Part shown: positions 10,337 through 21,204 of the stretch, one piece after another | Numbering within the stretch: the stretch's first letter is position 1 | How the letters are laid out: each line of letters opens with the position of its first letter | Origin: Clostridia bacterium | GTDB taxonomy: Bacteria; Bacillota; Clostridia; Christensenellales; UBA1242 | Assembly: GCA_028708805.1 (NCBI GenBank) | Contig: JAQVYC010000009.1 | Coordinates: 1 to 41,191 of the forward strand | Direction: 5' to 3' | DNA: 41,191 bases | Program-made: the position numbers and the translations under genes | Notes under the pieces: generated by a model | The model's input: the letters and a program-made list of their open reading frames with translations, nothing else | Database searches by the model: none | What the model was told of the DNA's origin: nothing

Positions 10337-10413
10337 TGGTGGAGGTAAGCGGATTCGAACCGCTGACCCCCTGCTTGCAAGGCAGGTGCTCTAGCCAACT
10401 GAGCCATACCCCC
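10337..10413 (-). tRNA. tRNA-Ala (anticodon UGC), CCA encoded
   Basis: GGGGGTATGGCTCAGTTGGCTAGAGCACCTGCCTTGCAAGCAGGGGGTCAGCGGTTCGAATCCGCTTACCTCCACCA, anticodon TGC. Confidence 0.96.
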
Positions 10414-10541
10414 ATAGTTCTTTTGAGAATATAACAAAAAAAATCAAATTTGTCAAGTTTATTTTACATTTTATTTTTTATTTTATTTTGAAAAATTATT
10501 CTATTTAATCAATTTTTATGTTAAATATCATATGCTATTAT

Positions 10542-11621
10542 ATGATTACTTTAAGTGTTTGTTTAATTGTAAAAAATGAAGAAAAAAATTTGGCAAATTG
10601 CCTAGAATGCGTAAAGCAATTCGCTGATGAAATTGTAATTGTAGATACAGGCTCACAAGATAAAACCGTTCCAATTGCGCATAAATATACAAATGAAGTT
10701 TATTTTTTTGAGTGGCTGGATGATTTTGCGAAAGCAAGAAATTTTTCATTTTCAAAAGCAACTTGTGAATACATTATGTGGCTTGATGCGGATGATATAA
10801 TTCTACAACCTGAAATTTTAAAAATTTTAAAATTGAAAAAAGATTTACCTGCCTTTTATGATATGGTGATTATGAAATATGTCAGTGCTTTTGACGCAAA
10901 CGGCGAAGCACTTTTTTATTTTTTCCGAGAGCGAATAGTTAAAAATAATGTAGGTTTTAAATGGCAAGGATTTGTACATGAGGTTATTCCTATATCAAGA
11001 AATGTTTTGCATTCAGATATTTGCATTCATCATAATAAAAAGGAAACAACGCAGGAACATGCTAACAGAAACTTAATTATTTATGAAAAAGCCTTGAAAA
11101 AAAATATTTCTTTTACAAATAGAGATAACTACTATTATGGGCGAGAACTTTTTTATCATAAAAAATATAAAAAAGCCATAAAATTTTTAAAATTATTTTT
11201 AAAACAAGAGAAATTTAATAAAAACGATATTTACGAAGCTCACTTAATTGTTGCGGATTGTTATGTTTTTTTGAACGATTATGAAAAAGCGTTGTCTTAT
11301 TTAATTGAAAATTTTAAATCTAATATTCCAAATTCAAAGCTGTTATGTAAAATTGGTGATGTGTTTCTTCTTAAAAATGATTATAAAAAAGCTATTTTTT
11401 GGTATGAAAATGCACTGTTAAACTCTGGGAAAAATGAATTTACTTTTATTGAAAAACAATATGAAGATTTTTATCCTTATTTACAACTTTGTGTTTGTTA
11501 TTATAAATTGAATGATTTGGAAAAAGCTTTTCTCTATAATAAAAAAGCAGAAGAAGTTGATTCTACAAACGAAAGTGTGCAATGGAATAATAAATTTTTT
11601 AATAAAATAAATTTATCATAA
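10542..11621 (+). CDS. GT2-family glycosyltransferase with C-terminal TPR repeats
   Basis: MITLSVCLIVKNEEKNLANCLECVKQFADEIVIVDTGSQDKT…WLDADD; TPR-like C-terminal half. The tracked start at 10518 is probably too early. Confidence 0.9.
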   Translation: MITLSVCLIVKNEEKNLANCLECVKQFADEIVIVDTGSQDKTVPIAHKYTNEVYFFEWLDDFAKARNFSFSKATCEYIMWLDADDIILQPEILKILKLKKDLPAFYDMVIMKYVSAFDANGEALFYFFRERIVKNNVGFKWQGFVHEVIPISRNVLHSDICIHHNKKETTQEHANRNLIIYEKALKKNISFTNRDNYYYGRELFYHKKYKKAIKFLKLFLKQEKFNKNDIYEAHLIVADCYVFLNDYEKALSYLIENFKSNIPNSKLLCKIGDVFLLKNDYKKAIFWYENALLNSGKNEFTFIEKQYEDFYPYLQLCVCYYKLNDLEKAFLYNKKAEEVDSTNESVQWNNKFFNKINLS

Positions 11622-11689
11622 GTATTATAAAATTAAATTAATATCAAGCTTAAATTTCTTATTATGTTATTAATAGAAATTTTTTAAGT

Positions 11690-12454
<765 letters not shown>

Positions 12455-12627
12455 AAAATTATCTCCTTCGGCTTTATTATATTCTTATTTATGATAACAA
12501 TAATTTTTTTGACACTAAATTTTTCTAATTAAAATAAAACAAAAAAACATTCATTCATCATCTTAAAATTTAAGCTAGGACAAAAATCTAACAAAGTCAA
12601 CTTTATAATTTTAACTTTATATAAAAT

Positions 12628-12652
12628 AAAATCAGAGATTAACTCTGATTTT
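12628..12652. terminator. Intrinsic terminator downstream of rubrerythrin
   Basis: AAATCAGAG-ATTAA-CTCTGATTT flanked by A/T-rich runs. Confidence 0.75.
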
Positions 12653-12678
12653 ATTATTTAAAACTATTAAATTAAAGT

Positions 12679-13218
12679 TTAATATTTATTGTTTTCTATC
12701 TCAAAATATGCTTGCGGGTGGTCACAGACAGGACAAATTTCAGGAGCAGAATTTCCAACATGAAGATGCCCACAATTGCGACATTTCCATGTAACAATCT
12801 TATCTGCTTTAAATAATTTACTCTCTTTTACAGCCTTAGCAAAGGCTAAAAATCTCTTTTCGTGTTCATTTTCAATTTTCGCTATACCTTCAAAAAGCTC
12901 TGCATATTTATCAAACCCTTCCTCTTTCGCTTCTTTTGCCATTCTAGCATACATTTCGGTATATTCGCTTTTTTCGCCAGCAGCAGCATCTAAAAGATTT
13001 GAATAAGTTTCTTTGATTTCACCACCATTTAAAATTTTAAACCAAATTTTAGCATGCTCTTTTTCATTGTTAGCGGTTTCTTCAAAGATGGCAGCAATTT
13101 GCTCATAACCATCCTTTTTTGCTTTGGAAGCATAAAAAGAATATTTATTCCTTGCCTGACTTTCCCCTGCAAATGCTTCCCATAAGTTTTTTTCTGTTTT
13201 AGTACCTTTTATTTCCAT
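12679..13218 (-). CDS. Rubrerythrin
   Basis: MEIKGTKTEKNLWEAFAGESQARNKYSFYASKAKKDGYEQIAAIFEETANNEKEHAK… plus C-terminal rubredoxin-like CRNCG…CPVCDHPQAYFE; Shine-Dalgarno AGGAG before the ATG at 13218. Confidence 0.96.
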   Translation of the reverse strand: MEIKGTKTEKNLWEAFAGESQARNKYSFYASKAKKDGYEQIAAIFEETANNEKEHAKIWFKILNGGEIKETYSNLLDAAAGEKSEYTEMYARMAKEAKEEGFDKYAELFEGIAKIENEHEKRFLAFAKAVKESKLFKADKIVTWKCRNCGHLHVGNSAPEICPVCDHPQAYFEIENNKY

Positions 13219-13327
13219 AATTTTTCTCCTTTTATTTTTTATAACAAAAATATAATCATCCAAAATTCAAAAGAAATATTCAATGGCAATTATTAAAAGC
13301 ATACGATTATATTTTTTTGATTATTTA

Positions 13328-13870
13328 TTAATTAGACATATAAACAAATGTTTCTATATATTTATATAATTCAGTTTGATTTGCATAGGTTGTTAAAGCA
13401 TAATAAAATGATGAATTTGCAGCTTGCTGAAAGTATAAATTTAACTGAAAAAATGTGCCTGAGTTTTTAACTTCAAATATAATTTTATTATACTTTTGCT
13501 CTTTTGCCACATTATTTATTTTTAAGGTTTGTTCTTCGGTGAAACCAAATGTTACTTTATAATCACTAAATACTTGAATGTTTTTAGTTTGCGTAACATC
13601 TGCATTATTGCCAGTTTGTCCAGAAAGAATCGCAGATAAATAACTTCTACTAAAACTTTGGTTAAAAAGCTTCATTGTTTCATCATAAATTTCTTTATTG
13701 ACTGCTTCTGTATAAAAAACTTCTTTATTGCCTTTATTCCTAATTGTAATGCTCTCAGGTGATGCAAAAACAGGCTTATAATTAACCGAAACTGAAACCA
13801 TTACTACTACCATAATTGAAATTAATAGTAGCAGTCCAAAACTTAGTCCTAGTCCTATCTTCTTTTTCAT
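13328..13870 (-). CDS. Uncharacterised membrane-anchored/secreted protein coupled to ftsH
   Basis: 180 aa with a single N-terminal hydrophobic segment; overlaps the ftsH stop (TAATG). Confidence 0.75.
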   Translation of the reverse strand: MKKKIGLGLSFGLLLLISIMVVVMVSVSVNYKPVFASPESITIRNKGNKEVFYTEAVNKEIYDETMKLFNQSFSRSYLSAILSGQTGNNADVTQTKNIQVFSDYKVTFGFTEEQTLKINNVAKEQKYNKIIFEVKNSGTFFQLNLYFQQAANSSFYYALTTYANQTELYKYIETFVYMSN

Positions 13871-16173
13871 TAATCCTTATCTCCTTTTTGATTGAGATTA
13901 TCATTTGATTTTTTTTGTTTGGTTTGTTTTTTTGAAGTTTGTTTTTTTTCTTTAGATTTCTTTATTTTATTGTCTTTCTTATCTGAAATTTTGCTTGAAG
14001 TCTTACTTAATCCCTTGCTCTTTAAAGTAGTTGATTTACTTGATTTTTTTTGTTTGGTTTGTTTTTGCTCAGCGTCTACTTCATTTTCATTTTCAACATT
14101 TAGCTCTTTGTTTTTATTGCTCTCGTTTTCTTTATTTTTCTTTGTTTTAGCAACAAAATCATTTCTTAACTTGATTATATTTTTATGCTCCTGTTCGCTT
14201 ATGATGCCGTGCTTTAAAAACACTTCACTTGTTTTTACTTTCATTTCAAGTTCACGAAATTTGTTTAATTCTTCTTTTTCTTTTCTGCTTTTCTCCGCTT
14301 TGTTCTGCCTTAATTTTTCTTCTTTGTCCATATGCTTTATAACTTCTTCAACACTTTCACCACTAACAAGCATATCTACTTGTTCTTTGTAAATTGTGTC
14401 TTTTGCTAAGAGCAGTTTAGTCATATTATGCAACAAATCAATATTGTCTTCCAAAATTTTCTTTGCTCTATTATAATTGTAATTCAAAATTTCATTTACT
14501 TCATTATCAATTTCGCCTGCGGTCTTTTCTGAGTGCTGAACACGAGAATGATAATCTCTACCTACAAATACTTCGGTATCGGAGTCAAAACCCATAAAGC
14601 CAAATTTTCGGCTCATTCCCCACTCCATAACCATTTTCCTTGCAAGTTTTGTTGCTTGCTGAATATCACTTGCTGCACCTACTGTTATATCTTTCAAAAC
14701 AAGCTCTTCGGCAATTCTGCCACCCATAAAACTAGCAATTAAGTCATTCAATTTATTATATGTCATATGGTTGTCATCATTTTCAGGCAATCGTAGAGTG
14801 TAACCCGCAGCCATTCCTCGTGCAATAATTGAAATTTCTTGCGCATCTTCAATATCTTTTAATTTGTTAAAGAGAATTGCATGACCTGATTCATGATATG
14901 CTGTATTTTCTCTGTCTTTATCAGTAACATGTTTACTTCTCTTTTGAGGTCCCATTATAACTTTATTAATGCCTTCGGTGATGTCTTGCATTAAAATTCT
15001 AGGTCTTCCTGCTCTAGCCGCTAAAATTGCTGCTTCATTCAACATATTTTCTATATCGGCACCTGTAAACCCACTTGTTAAACGGGCTAAGGTTGTGAAA
15101 TTAACTTCATCATCAAGCGGTTTGTTTTTTGAATGAATTTTAAGAATGCCTTCACGACCTTTTACATCTGGGCGATGTACATACACCTGTCGGTCAAATC
15201 TTCCCGGTCTTAATAAGGCAGGGTCCAATATGTCCACTCGGTTAGTTGCAGCTAAAACAATTATTCCTTGATTAGATTCAAATCCATCAAGCTCTACAAG
15301 TAACTGATTTAAAGTTTGCTCACGCTCATCATTACTTCCACCTAGACCTGCCCCTCTTTGTCTGCCGACAGCATCAATTTCATCAATGAAAATAATGCAA
15401 GGACTTGTCTTTTTAGCTTGGTCAAACAAATCACGCACTCTTGAAGCACCAACACCCACAAACATTTCCACGAAGTCTGAACCGCTGATTGATAAAAACG
15501 GTACTTCGCTTTCGCCTGCAACTGCTCTTGCTAGCAAAGTTTTTCCTGTTCCCGGAGGTCCTACCAAAAGAACTCCTTTTGGTATTCTAGCACCTAGCTC
15601 TGTGAATTTAGATGGCAATTTTAAAAAGTCTACAATTTCTTCAAGCTCGGCTTTTTCTTCATCTGCTCCCGCAATGTCTGAAAATTTAACCTTTATATTT
15701 GTAACGGGTTTTGCTCGGCTTCTACTAAAACTTAAAGCTCCACTCGCTTTGCCACTAAACATTTTAAACATAAAATATACAAGAGCAAGACCTAAACCAA
15801 TCATAAGGACAGGATAAATGTAATCAAAAAGCGAACCTGCTGGCGGTTCAGAACTAACATATGATGCTTCATATGTTGCAAAAAGCTTATCGAATTCTTT
15901 TGAATTGTAAGTCATAAACATATCAGCCTTAGCAGGAAATTCATCAATGTCAATCTCTGAACCCGCTTCGCTTGTTAATTTAAAAACTAATTTACTATTT
16001 CCAACATTATACCATGCTTCAATTTTATTTTCTTCAAAATAGTTCACCACCTCTTGATACTGAGCTCTTTCTCCATGTGATGAAGTGTTGGAAAAAGAAA
16101 TTATAACGAAAAATAAAATAATCGCAATTAACACCCAATAAACTATTCTTGAATTTGTCTTATTACTATTCAC
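13870..16173 (-). CDS. ftsH: ATP-dependent zinc metalloprotease FtsH with long Lys-rich C-terminal tail
   Basis: GPPGTGKT Walker [15 protein letters not shown] region and HESGH zinc motif; about 90-residue low-complexity tail. Confidence 0.96.
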   Translation of the reverse strand: MNSNKTNSRIVYWVLIAIILFFVIISFSNTSSHGERAQYQEVVNYFEENKIEAWYNVGNSKLVFKLTSEAGSEIDIDEFPAKADMFMTYNSKEFDKLFATYEASYVSSEPPAGSLFDYIYPVLMIGLGLALVYFMFKMFSGKASGALSFSRSRAKPVTNIKVKFSDIAGADEEKAELEEIVDFLKLPSKFTELGARIPKGVLLVGPPGTGKTLLARAVAGESEVPFLSISGSDFVEMFVGVGASRVRDLFDQAKKTSPCIIFIDEIDAVGRQRGAGLGGSNDEREQTLNQLLVELDGFESNQGIIVLAATNRVDILDPALLRPGRFDRQVYVHRPDVKGREGILKIHSKNKPLDDEVNFTTLARLTSGFTGADIENMLNEAAILAARAGRPRILMQDITEGINKVIMGPQKRSKHVTDKDRENTAYHESGHAILFNKLKDIEDAQEISIIARGMAAGYTLRLPENDDNHMTYNKLNDLIASFMGGRIAEELVLKDITVGAASDIQQATKLARKMVMEWGMSRKFGFMGFDSDTEVFVGRDYHSRVQHSEKTAGEIDNEVNEILNYNYNRAKKILEDNIDLLHNMTKLLLAKDTIYKEQVDMLVSGESVEEVIKHMDKEEKLRQNKAEKSRKEKEELNKFRELEMKVKTSEVFLKHGIISEQEHKNIIKLRNDFVAKTKKNKENESNKNKELNVENENEVDAEQKQTKQKKSSKSTTLKSKGLSKTSSKISDKKDNKIKKSKEKKQTSKKQTKQKKSNDNLNQKGDKD

Positions 16174-16314
16174 TTTAATATTTTTAACCTTTTAATTTTA
16201 ATATAACTAATATTGTTTATAATATTGCTTTTAATAGTTTATACAAATTAGTTTAAAAAATCAACCTATTTTTAACAATTAAGATATAATTTTAAAAAAT
16301 TGAGATATAATTTT

Positions 16315-16349
16315 AAAAAATGCAATGAAAATTTATTACTGCATTTTTT
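16315..16349 (-). terminator. Intrinsic terminator downstream of cvpA-like gene
   Basis: AAAAAATGCA…TGCATTTTTT 10-bp inverted repeat with poly-A/T arms. Confidence 0.7.
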
Positions 16350-16416
16350 GATGAAATTAGATTTTATCTCGCAAGAAATTATAAAACAAAATCATAATGC
16401 AATATAAAGACATATT

Positions 16417-16974
16417 TTAATCAGTCTTGGGCTCTTCTTCTACATCATTTGTAAAATTAGAGGCAATTTGATTTTCAACAAATTCATATACAAAACTGGT
16501 CAGATAAGTGCCTTGCAACTTATCATTCACGAAGGTTTTAACTGATGGGATTAATGTTAAAACTGAAACAATTACAAAAAAGAACATAGTATAAACGACA
16601 CCTTTTATTATACCTAAAATAAAACCAAACGCCACATTTACCTTGCCTAAAACTTTACCTTTAAACAATTGCCCGACTGTATGATTTAGAACAAAAACAA
16701 ACACTCGAATTATAATATATGTTAAAATTATGCCAACTATAATAGTTATAATATAAGCTATACTGTTGCCTAATGTGACGGCAAGCCAGTCGGTTAACCC
16801 GAACAAACTATTCAATAAAAAAGCCATTTGGTCTTTGAATAAAAAGGCAACCACTAGCGTTCCTAAAAAGCCTAACAAAGATAACAAAGTTGAAAAAAAA
16901 CCTTTATACATTCCCAGAATTGCAAAAATTGCTATAATGGCAATAAATATCAAATCTATAATTATTCCGCTCAT
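16417..16974 (-). CDS. CvpA family membrane protein
   Basis: IIIDLIFIAIIAIFAILGMYKGFFSTLLSLLGFLGTLVVAF… CvpA signature, four hydrophobic segments. Confidence 0.85.
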   Translation of the reverse strand: MSGIIIDLIFIAIIAIFAILGMYKGFFSTLLSLLGFLGTLVVAFLFKDQMAFLLNSLFGLTDWLAVTLGNSIAYIITIIVGIILTYIIIRVFVFVLNHTVGQLFKGKVLGKVNVAFGFILGIIKGVVYTMFFFVIVSVLTLIPSVKTFVNDKLQGTYLTSFVYEFVENQIASNFTNDVEEEPKTD

Positions 16975-17215
16975 AATTTCCTTTAAAGTTTTTCGTAATA
17001 TAATTGTTATAAATATACATCTAGAAACATTATTAAATTTATTTAATAACTAATCAAGTATAAAATAAAAAAGGAAGCAAAGCAACAATTCTTTGAAAAA
17101 ATATTTATTTGTTATAAAATATTTTTCTTTTAATGATAGCGGTTACTATTCCTTATTTTAAAATACTATTTTTTTATTAAATAATACCAAAATGCAAAAG
17201 CATTATATATAATCT

Positions 17216-18661
17216 TTATTGTTTGTCTTTATTTTTTGTTTTATCTTTTGCTTCATTTTTAACTTCGATTGGTTTTTCTATTTTAACTGATTTCTTTACC
17301 TTCTGTTTTTCAGTTTCTGCTGATTTTTCAGTTTTAGCCTTAATTTTTGTCTCGGTTTCTACTGATTTTTCAGTTTTAGCGTTGCTTTTGGTTTCAGTTT
17401 TAGTCGATTTTTCTGCTTTGGGTTTTTGGGCTTTAATTTCAGCTTCACTTTTTGTTTGTGTTTTAATTTCAGGTTTGGTTTTCTTTTCAGTTTTAGTATT
17501 GTTCTCTGTTTTGGTATTTTTTTCATTCTTGGTATTGTCTGAATTTTCTTTTTTAGGTTCAGCTGGGTTTTCAGTTTCAGCAGGGTTTTCAGTTTCAGCA
17601 GGGTTTTCAGTTTCAGCAGGAGGATTTATTATAGTTGGCAATGAAAATGAAACTCTTTCTTTTTCAAAATCTATACTCTTAACAATTACTTCTATCTCTT
17701 GTTCAGGCTTCACAAGTTCATAAATTCGCTTGCCTGTTTCACCAGTATCATTTATGTGTAGAAGTCCTTCAATTTTTTTGTCAATAACAACCAAAGCACC
17801 AAACGGTAAAAATTTGCTTACTTTGCCTAAATAGCTTTTTCCTATTTCCAAAGATTTTAATCTTGAAAGTTTCGGATTTTCTAACATCTGTTTTAATCCT
17901 AGTAAAATCTTTTTATTCTCTATATCTATTTTGATAATTTTAAAATTTCTTTCTTCGCCCTCGGCTAAAACTTCTTCAACACTTTCAATCATATCATAAG
18001 ACAAATCTGAAATGTGAATAAAACAGTCAAAACCATCAACATTAACAAAAGCACCATATGGCATAATTTTAGTAACTTTACCCTTTACAACTTTGTTTAT
18101 AAAAACATTTGGCCAAAAATTATTTTCAATTGCTTCTTCTTTTTTTATTTGAAATTGAACAATTGACGCTTTTATTGTTTTATTTAACTTGTCTATATCT
18201 ATTGCAATCACTTCAATATTTTTATTTAAATATCTGCCCAATTGCGTTGTTGGTTTTACAGTAATTTCATTATTCGGTACAATTATTTTATATTCGCCCA
18301 AATTACCTAATAAATTATTGTTTTGAATTCTTCTCACAAAAAAGGTAAATGAATTGCCTGATTGAATTAAAGAAGCCTGAGCATTCTCAGATGAAATTAA
18401 TTCGGCTTTTGCCTTAGATGCCAAGATAAGCCCGTCTTCACTTTTACTTCCTAAGAGCATAACCGGAAAAATATCGCCTATTTTAGCATTAGAAAAATTC
18501 GGAAATTCTTCCTCTGAAATAAGACCGTCTAGCTTTCCGCCAATGTCAACTATTGCACCATCGTGCCTTAAAGTGATAACTTTTGCTTGGATAATCTGCT
18601 TAGTATTATAATTTACTAATGTTTTCTCAATGTTTTCTAAATTAAATATTATATCTTCCAT
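17216..18661 (-). CDS. Multi-S1-domain RNA-binding protein with Lys/Glu/Thr-rich tail
   Basis: About four S1 modules (e.g. GKVTKIMPYGAFVNVDGFDCFIHISDLS; GKVSKFLPFGALVVIDKKIEGLLHIND) followed by a repetitive KTE tail. Confidence 0.88.
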   Translation of the reverse strand: MEDIIFNLENIEKTLVNYNTKQIIQAKVITLRHDGAIVDIGGKLDGLISEEEFPNFSNAKIGDIFPVMLLGSKSEDGLILASKAKAELISSENAQASLIQSGNSFTFFVRRIQNNNLLGNLGEYKIIVPNNEITVKPTTQLGRYLNKNIEVIAIDIDKLNKTIKASIVQFQIKKEEAIENNFWPNVFINKVVKGKVTKIMPYGAFVNVDGFDCFIHISDLSYDMIESVEEVLAEGEERNFKIIKIDIENKKILLGLKQMLENPKLSRLKSLEIGKSYLGKVSKFLPFGALVVIDKKIEGLLHINDTGETGKRIYELVKPEQEIEVIVKSIDFEKERVSFSLPTIINPPAETENPAETENPAETENPAEPKKENSDNTKNEKNTKTENNTKTEKKTKPEIKTQTKSEAEIKAQKPKAEKSTKTETKSNAKTEKSVETETKIKAKTEKSAETEKQKVKKSVKIEKPIEVKNEAKDKTKNKDKQ

Positions 18662-18738
18662 ATTTTTATTATGCCTAAAAATTGATTAAATGTCAAATAT
18701 TTTTGTGCAAAATTAATAATTAAATATAATTTTAATAT

Positions 18739-19713
18739 TTATAGCCCATTTTTTATGTTTTTTTGTTTGTTTTTTCGTTGAATGAATAAATAAATGAATA
18801 AAATTGTCGCTAAAAATGTTATTAAAATTGCAAATAAAACATCGCTTAAAAAATGAGCTCCCGCCATAACTCTTGCTAACCCTACAATTACAACATAAAT
18901 AAAAGGTGCTATCCAGAAAAATAATTTATATTTTTTTAACTTTTCAAATAATAACGGCAAGCAAATTAAAGTAAATGTAATGCCGGCGGCGGTTGTATGC
19001 CCTGATGGGAAAGATTTAAACGCATCAGCGGGTAATCCTAAAAAAGTCAAACTTTCTTTAAGCCCTGTTCCATTAAGCATATACCAAGGAGTATAATAAG
19101 AAAAGTCTTCAACAAAGTTCATTGCAATAAATCTCATTCTTCCAAAAACAATTCCTTTGCTAAACTGAGTTATTAAATTAGAAACAGCTGCTACGCATAT
19201 AATAATTAATGCGAATTTTAATAGAGTTGAAATATTTTGTTTTTTAATAAATTTTAATGAATATATTGTTAACAGGGTAAGCAAAGAAGCAAAAAATATT
19301 GAGAAAATTAAAAAGTAGCTAGTTATTTCAATTGTTTGATAAGCATTAAGATAACTAATTACTTTGTTTATGCAAATTATATATGTTAAAAATATTGCTA
19401 TGCTTAGCAGAATTTGACATAAAACCTTCCAATTGTTTTTAACATTGTAATAACACCACCAAAAAATAACCGAAAATGAAAAAACGAGAAATAAATATAA
19501 TACGGATTCGCCTAAGACTTCAAAAATTATAGCAAATAAATTTGATGTTGCTGTTTCGCCAGGCTCTACACTTGCCAAGGCTTGACTTATTTGTAAATCA
19601 TAAAAAGTTGCAATTAAAATTAATATAAAAAAGATTGTAATTCCTGACCAAATAAAAATATTTTTTCGTTTATTTTTTATTTCTTTATTATTATCTAAAT
19701 CTTTGCTTTCCAT
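18739..19713 (-). CDS. PAP2-family phosphatase membrane protein
   Basis: SFPSGHTTAAG and GLARVMAGAHFLSDVL PAP2 motifs; multiple TM segments. Confidence 0.9.
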   Translation of the reverse strand: MESKDLDNNKEIKNKRKNIFIWSGITIFFILILIATFYDLQISQALASVEPGETATSNLFAIIFEVLGESVLYLFLVFSFSVIFWWCYYNVKNNWKVLCQILLSIAIFLTYIICINKVISYLNAYQTIEITSYFLIFSIFFASLLTLLTIYSLKFIKKQNISTLLKFALIIICVAAVSNLITQFSKGIVFGRMRFIAMNFVEDFSYYTPWYMLNGTGLKESLTFLGLPADAFKSFPSGHTTAAGITFTLICLPLLFEKLKKYKLFFWIAPFIYVVIVGLARVMAGAHFLSDVLFAILITFLATILFIYLFIQRKNKQKNIKNGL

Positions 19714-19734
19714 TTTAAACCTTCCATTAAATTT

Positions 19735-21087
19735 TTATTCAAATAGTTCGTTTTTATTACAAATAACTTTATCTAGCTTTTCAAGATATTCATTTATTAA
19801 TTTTGGATTTTCTTGTTTTTCCTGTCTCTTTTCAATGTGATAAATTTTGCTTGAAACGGTATTTACTCCACAAGCTATAATTGAGCAAGTTTCTTCCATT
19901 TTATCTATATTGAAAATGCAAGTTGCTCTTTCTTTGCAATAAAAGATATCTTCATATACTCTTCCAAAATGAGTTACTTTGTTTATGCAATAAGCTTTAT
20001 AATTTTCTGACCTTAATTTTTCATAAACATAATCAAACATCTTTCCCATTTCTAAATAGCTTTTTTCATCTGAATTATTATCTACATAAGAATAAATTGT
20101 AATGTTCTCTGGCGAAAGTTCTAATAAAATATCAATGTTGTTTTTAAATGATTTTAAACTTTCAAATGGAAGCCCCGCAAAAATATTTATATTTATTTTA
20201 AAATCATAATGTATTATATTTTTATAAAAATTGATGATATCATTTTGAATACTTTCTTTTTTCTGCTTTTGCTGAGATTGTGGGCTTATTGAAAGTCTTG
20301 TTATTCCATGATTTCTTAATAGTTGCAACTTTTCTTTTGTTAATGATTTTAATTCTTCACATTCGATAGTGAACTCTGAAACCGGATAAGCCAATTCATT
20401 TAATATGATATCCAATTCATTAGTATTTAGTAAACTTAATGAATTTATTTTCAAATAAATTGTTCTTACAATGTAAGGTTTATTTGTAATTAGTTTTTTC
20501 ATTGCATTAATTTCTTTTAATAATGCATTAAAATATTTAAGAAAATTTACAGAAAAATCTATTGGGTTATAATTTTCAGGACAAAAGTTTATATACAAAT
20601 TTATTAAACTTTCATTGCGAATTATACTTTCTTGATTTCTTAAAATCATAGAAACCAACCTTGCTTTCTTTTCGCTCATATCATAAAATTCAATTAATCT
20701 TTCTTCAATAAAATCTTCATCAATACCACTTTCAATTAACTGCCTTGCTACTTTTACAGGATTATTTTGAGTTAGACACCCCCACGGTAATTTTATATTT
20801 AATAATTGAGACATTAATTTGTAGGTTGATATTTTTATTATATCGCATATAAACTTGTTTCTTTTACTATCCTTTAATAACGGATTTTGATAAACATAAG
20901 TTTCTTCTCCACTTTTAATATTAATGCCATTTATTGAAATTTTAATTTCAAACTTATCCTCTATTTCAATTAAATGAAGATTTAAAGAAAGTGAGTTGTC
21001 TTGATTTAAAAATTCGGTAGAAAAAAATAAAAGAAGAACATTCATTATATCATTTTTAAAATTTTCCATATTTGTTGTTAACTTCAT
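19735..21087 (-). CDS. HemZ-like coproporphyrinogen III oxidase/dehydrogenase homologue with degenerate radical-SAM motif
   Basis: HemZ-like LPWGCLTQNNPVKVARQLIE, HGITRLSISPQSQ, FAGLPFES and FNIDKMEETCSIIACGVNTVSSK; the CX3CX2C site reads CPENYNPI. Confidence 0.8.
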   Translation of the reverse strand: MKLTTNMENFKNDIMNVLLLFFSTEFLNQDNSLSLNLHLIEIEDKFEIKISINGINIKSGEETYVYQNPLLKDSKRNKFICDIIKISTYKLMSQLLNIKLPWGCLTQNNPVKVARQLIESGIDEDFIEERLIEFYDMSEKKARLVSMILRNQESIIRNESLINLYINFCPENYNPIDFSVNFLKYFNALLKEINAMKKLITNKPYIVRTIYLKINSLSLLNTNELDIILNELAYPVSEFTIECEELKSLTKEKLQLLRNHGITRLSISPQSQQKQKKESIQNDIINFYKNIIHYDFKININIFAGLPFESLKSFKNNIDILLELSPENITIYSYVDNNSDEKSYLEMGKMFDYVYEKLRSENYKAYCINKVTHFGRVYEDIFYCKERATCIFNIDKMEETCSIIACGVNTVSSKIYHIEKRQEKQENPKLINEYLEKLDKVICNKNELFE

Positions 21088-21204
21088 TTAAATTTCCTCC
21101 TGAGTAATGTTTTAAGCAATTATTTATTGCAACTATTTTGTCATTCTATAATACTACGAAAGGTCGCACAATCTCACCAAACTAGAATATTAAAAAGGTC
21201 ATAT

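Noticed and set aside
13892-14392. 166-aa + strand hydrophobic/Phe-rich ORF
   Set aside because: Antisense of the Lys-rich ftsH tail (AAA/AAG gives TTT/CTT); no RBS or domain.
16282-16323. 21-nt tandem repeat AGATATAATTTTAAAAAATTG/C
   Set aside because: AT-only sequence next to a terminator; likely simple duplication or slippage with no further support.
17223-17723. 166-aa + strand ORF MSLFFVLSFASFLTSIGFS…
   Set aside because: Antisense of the repetitive S1-protein tail; composition explained by codon complement.
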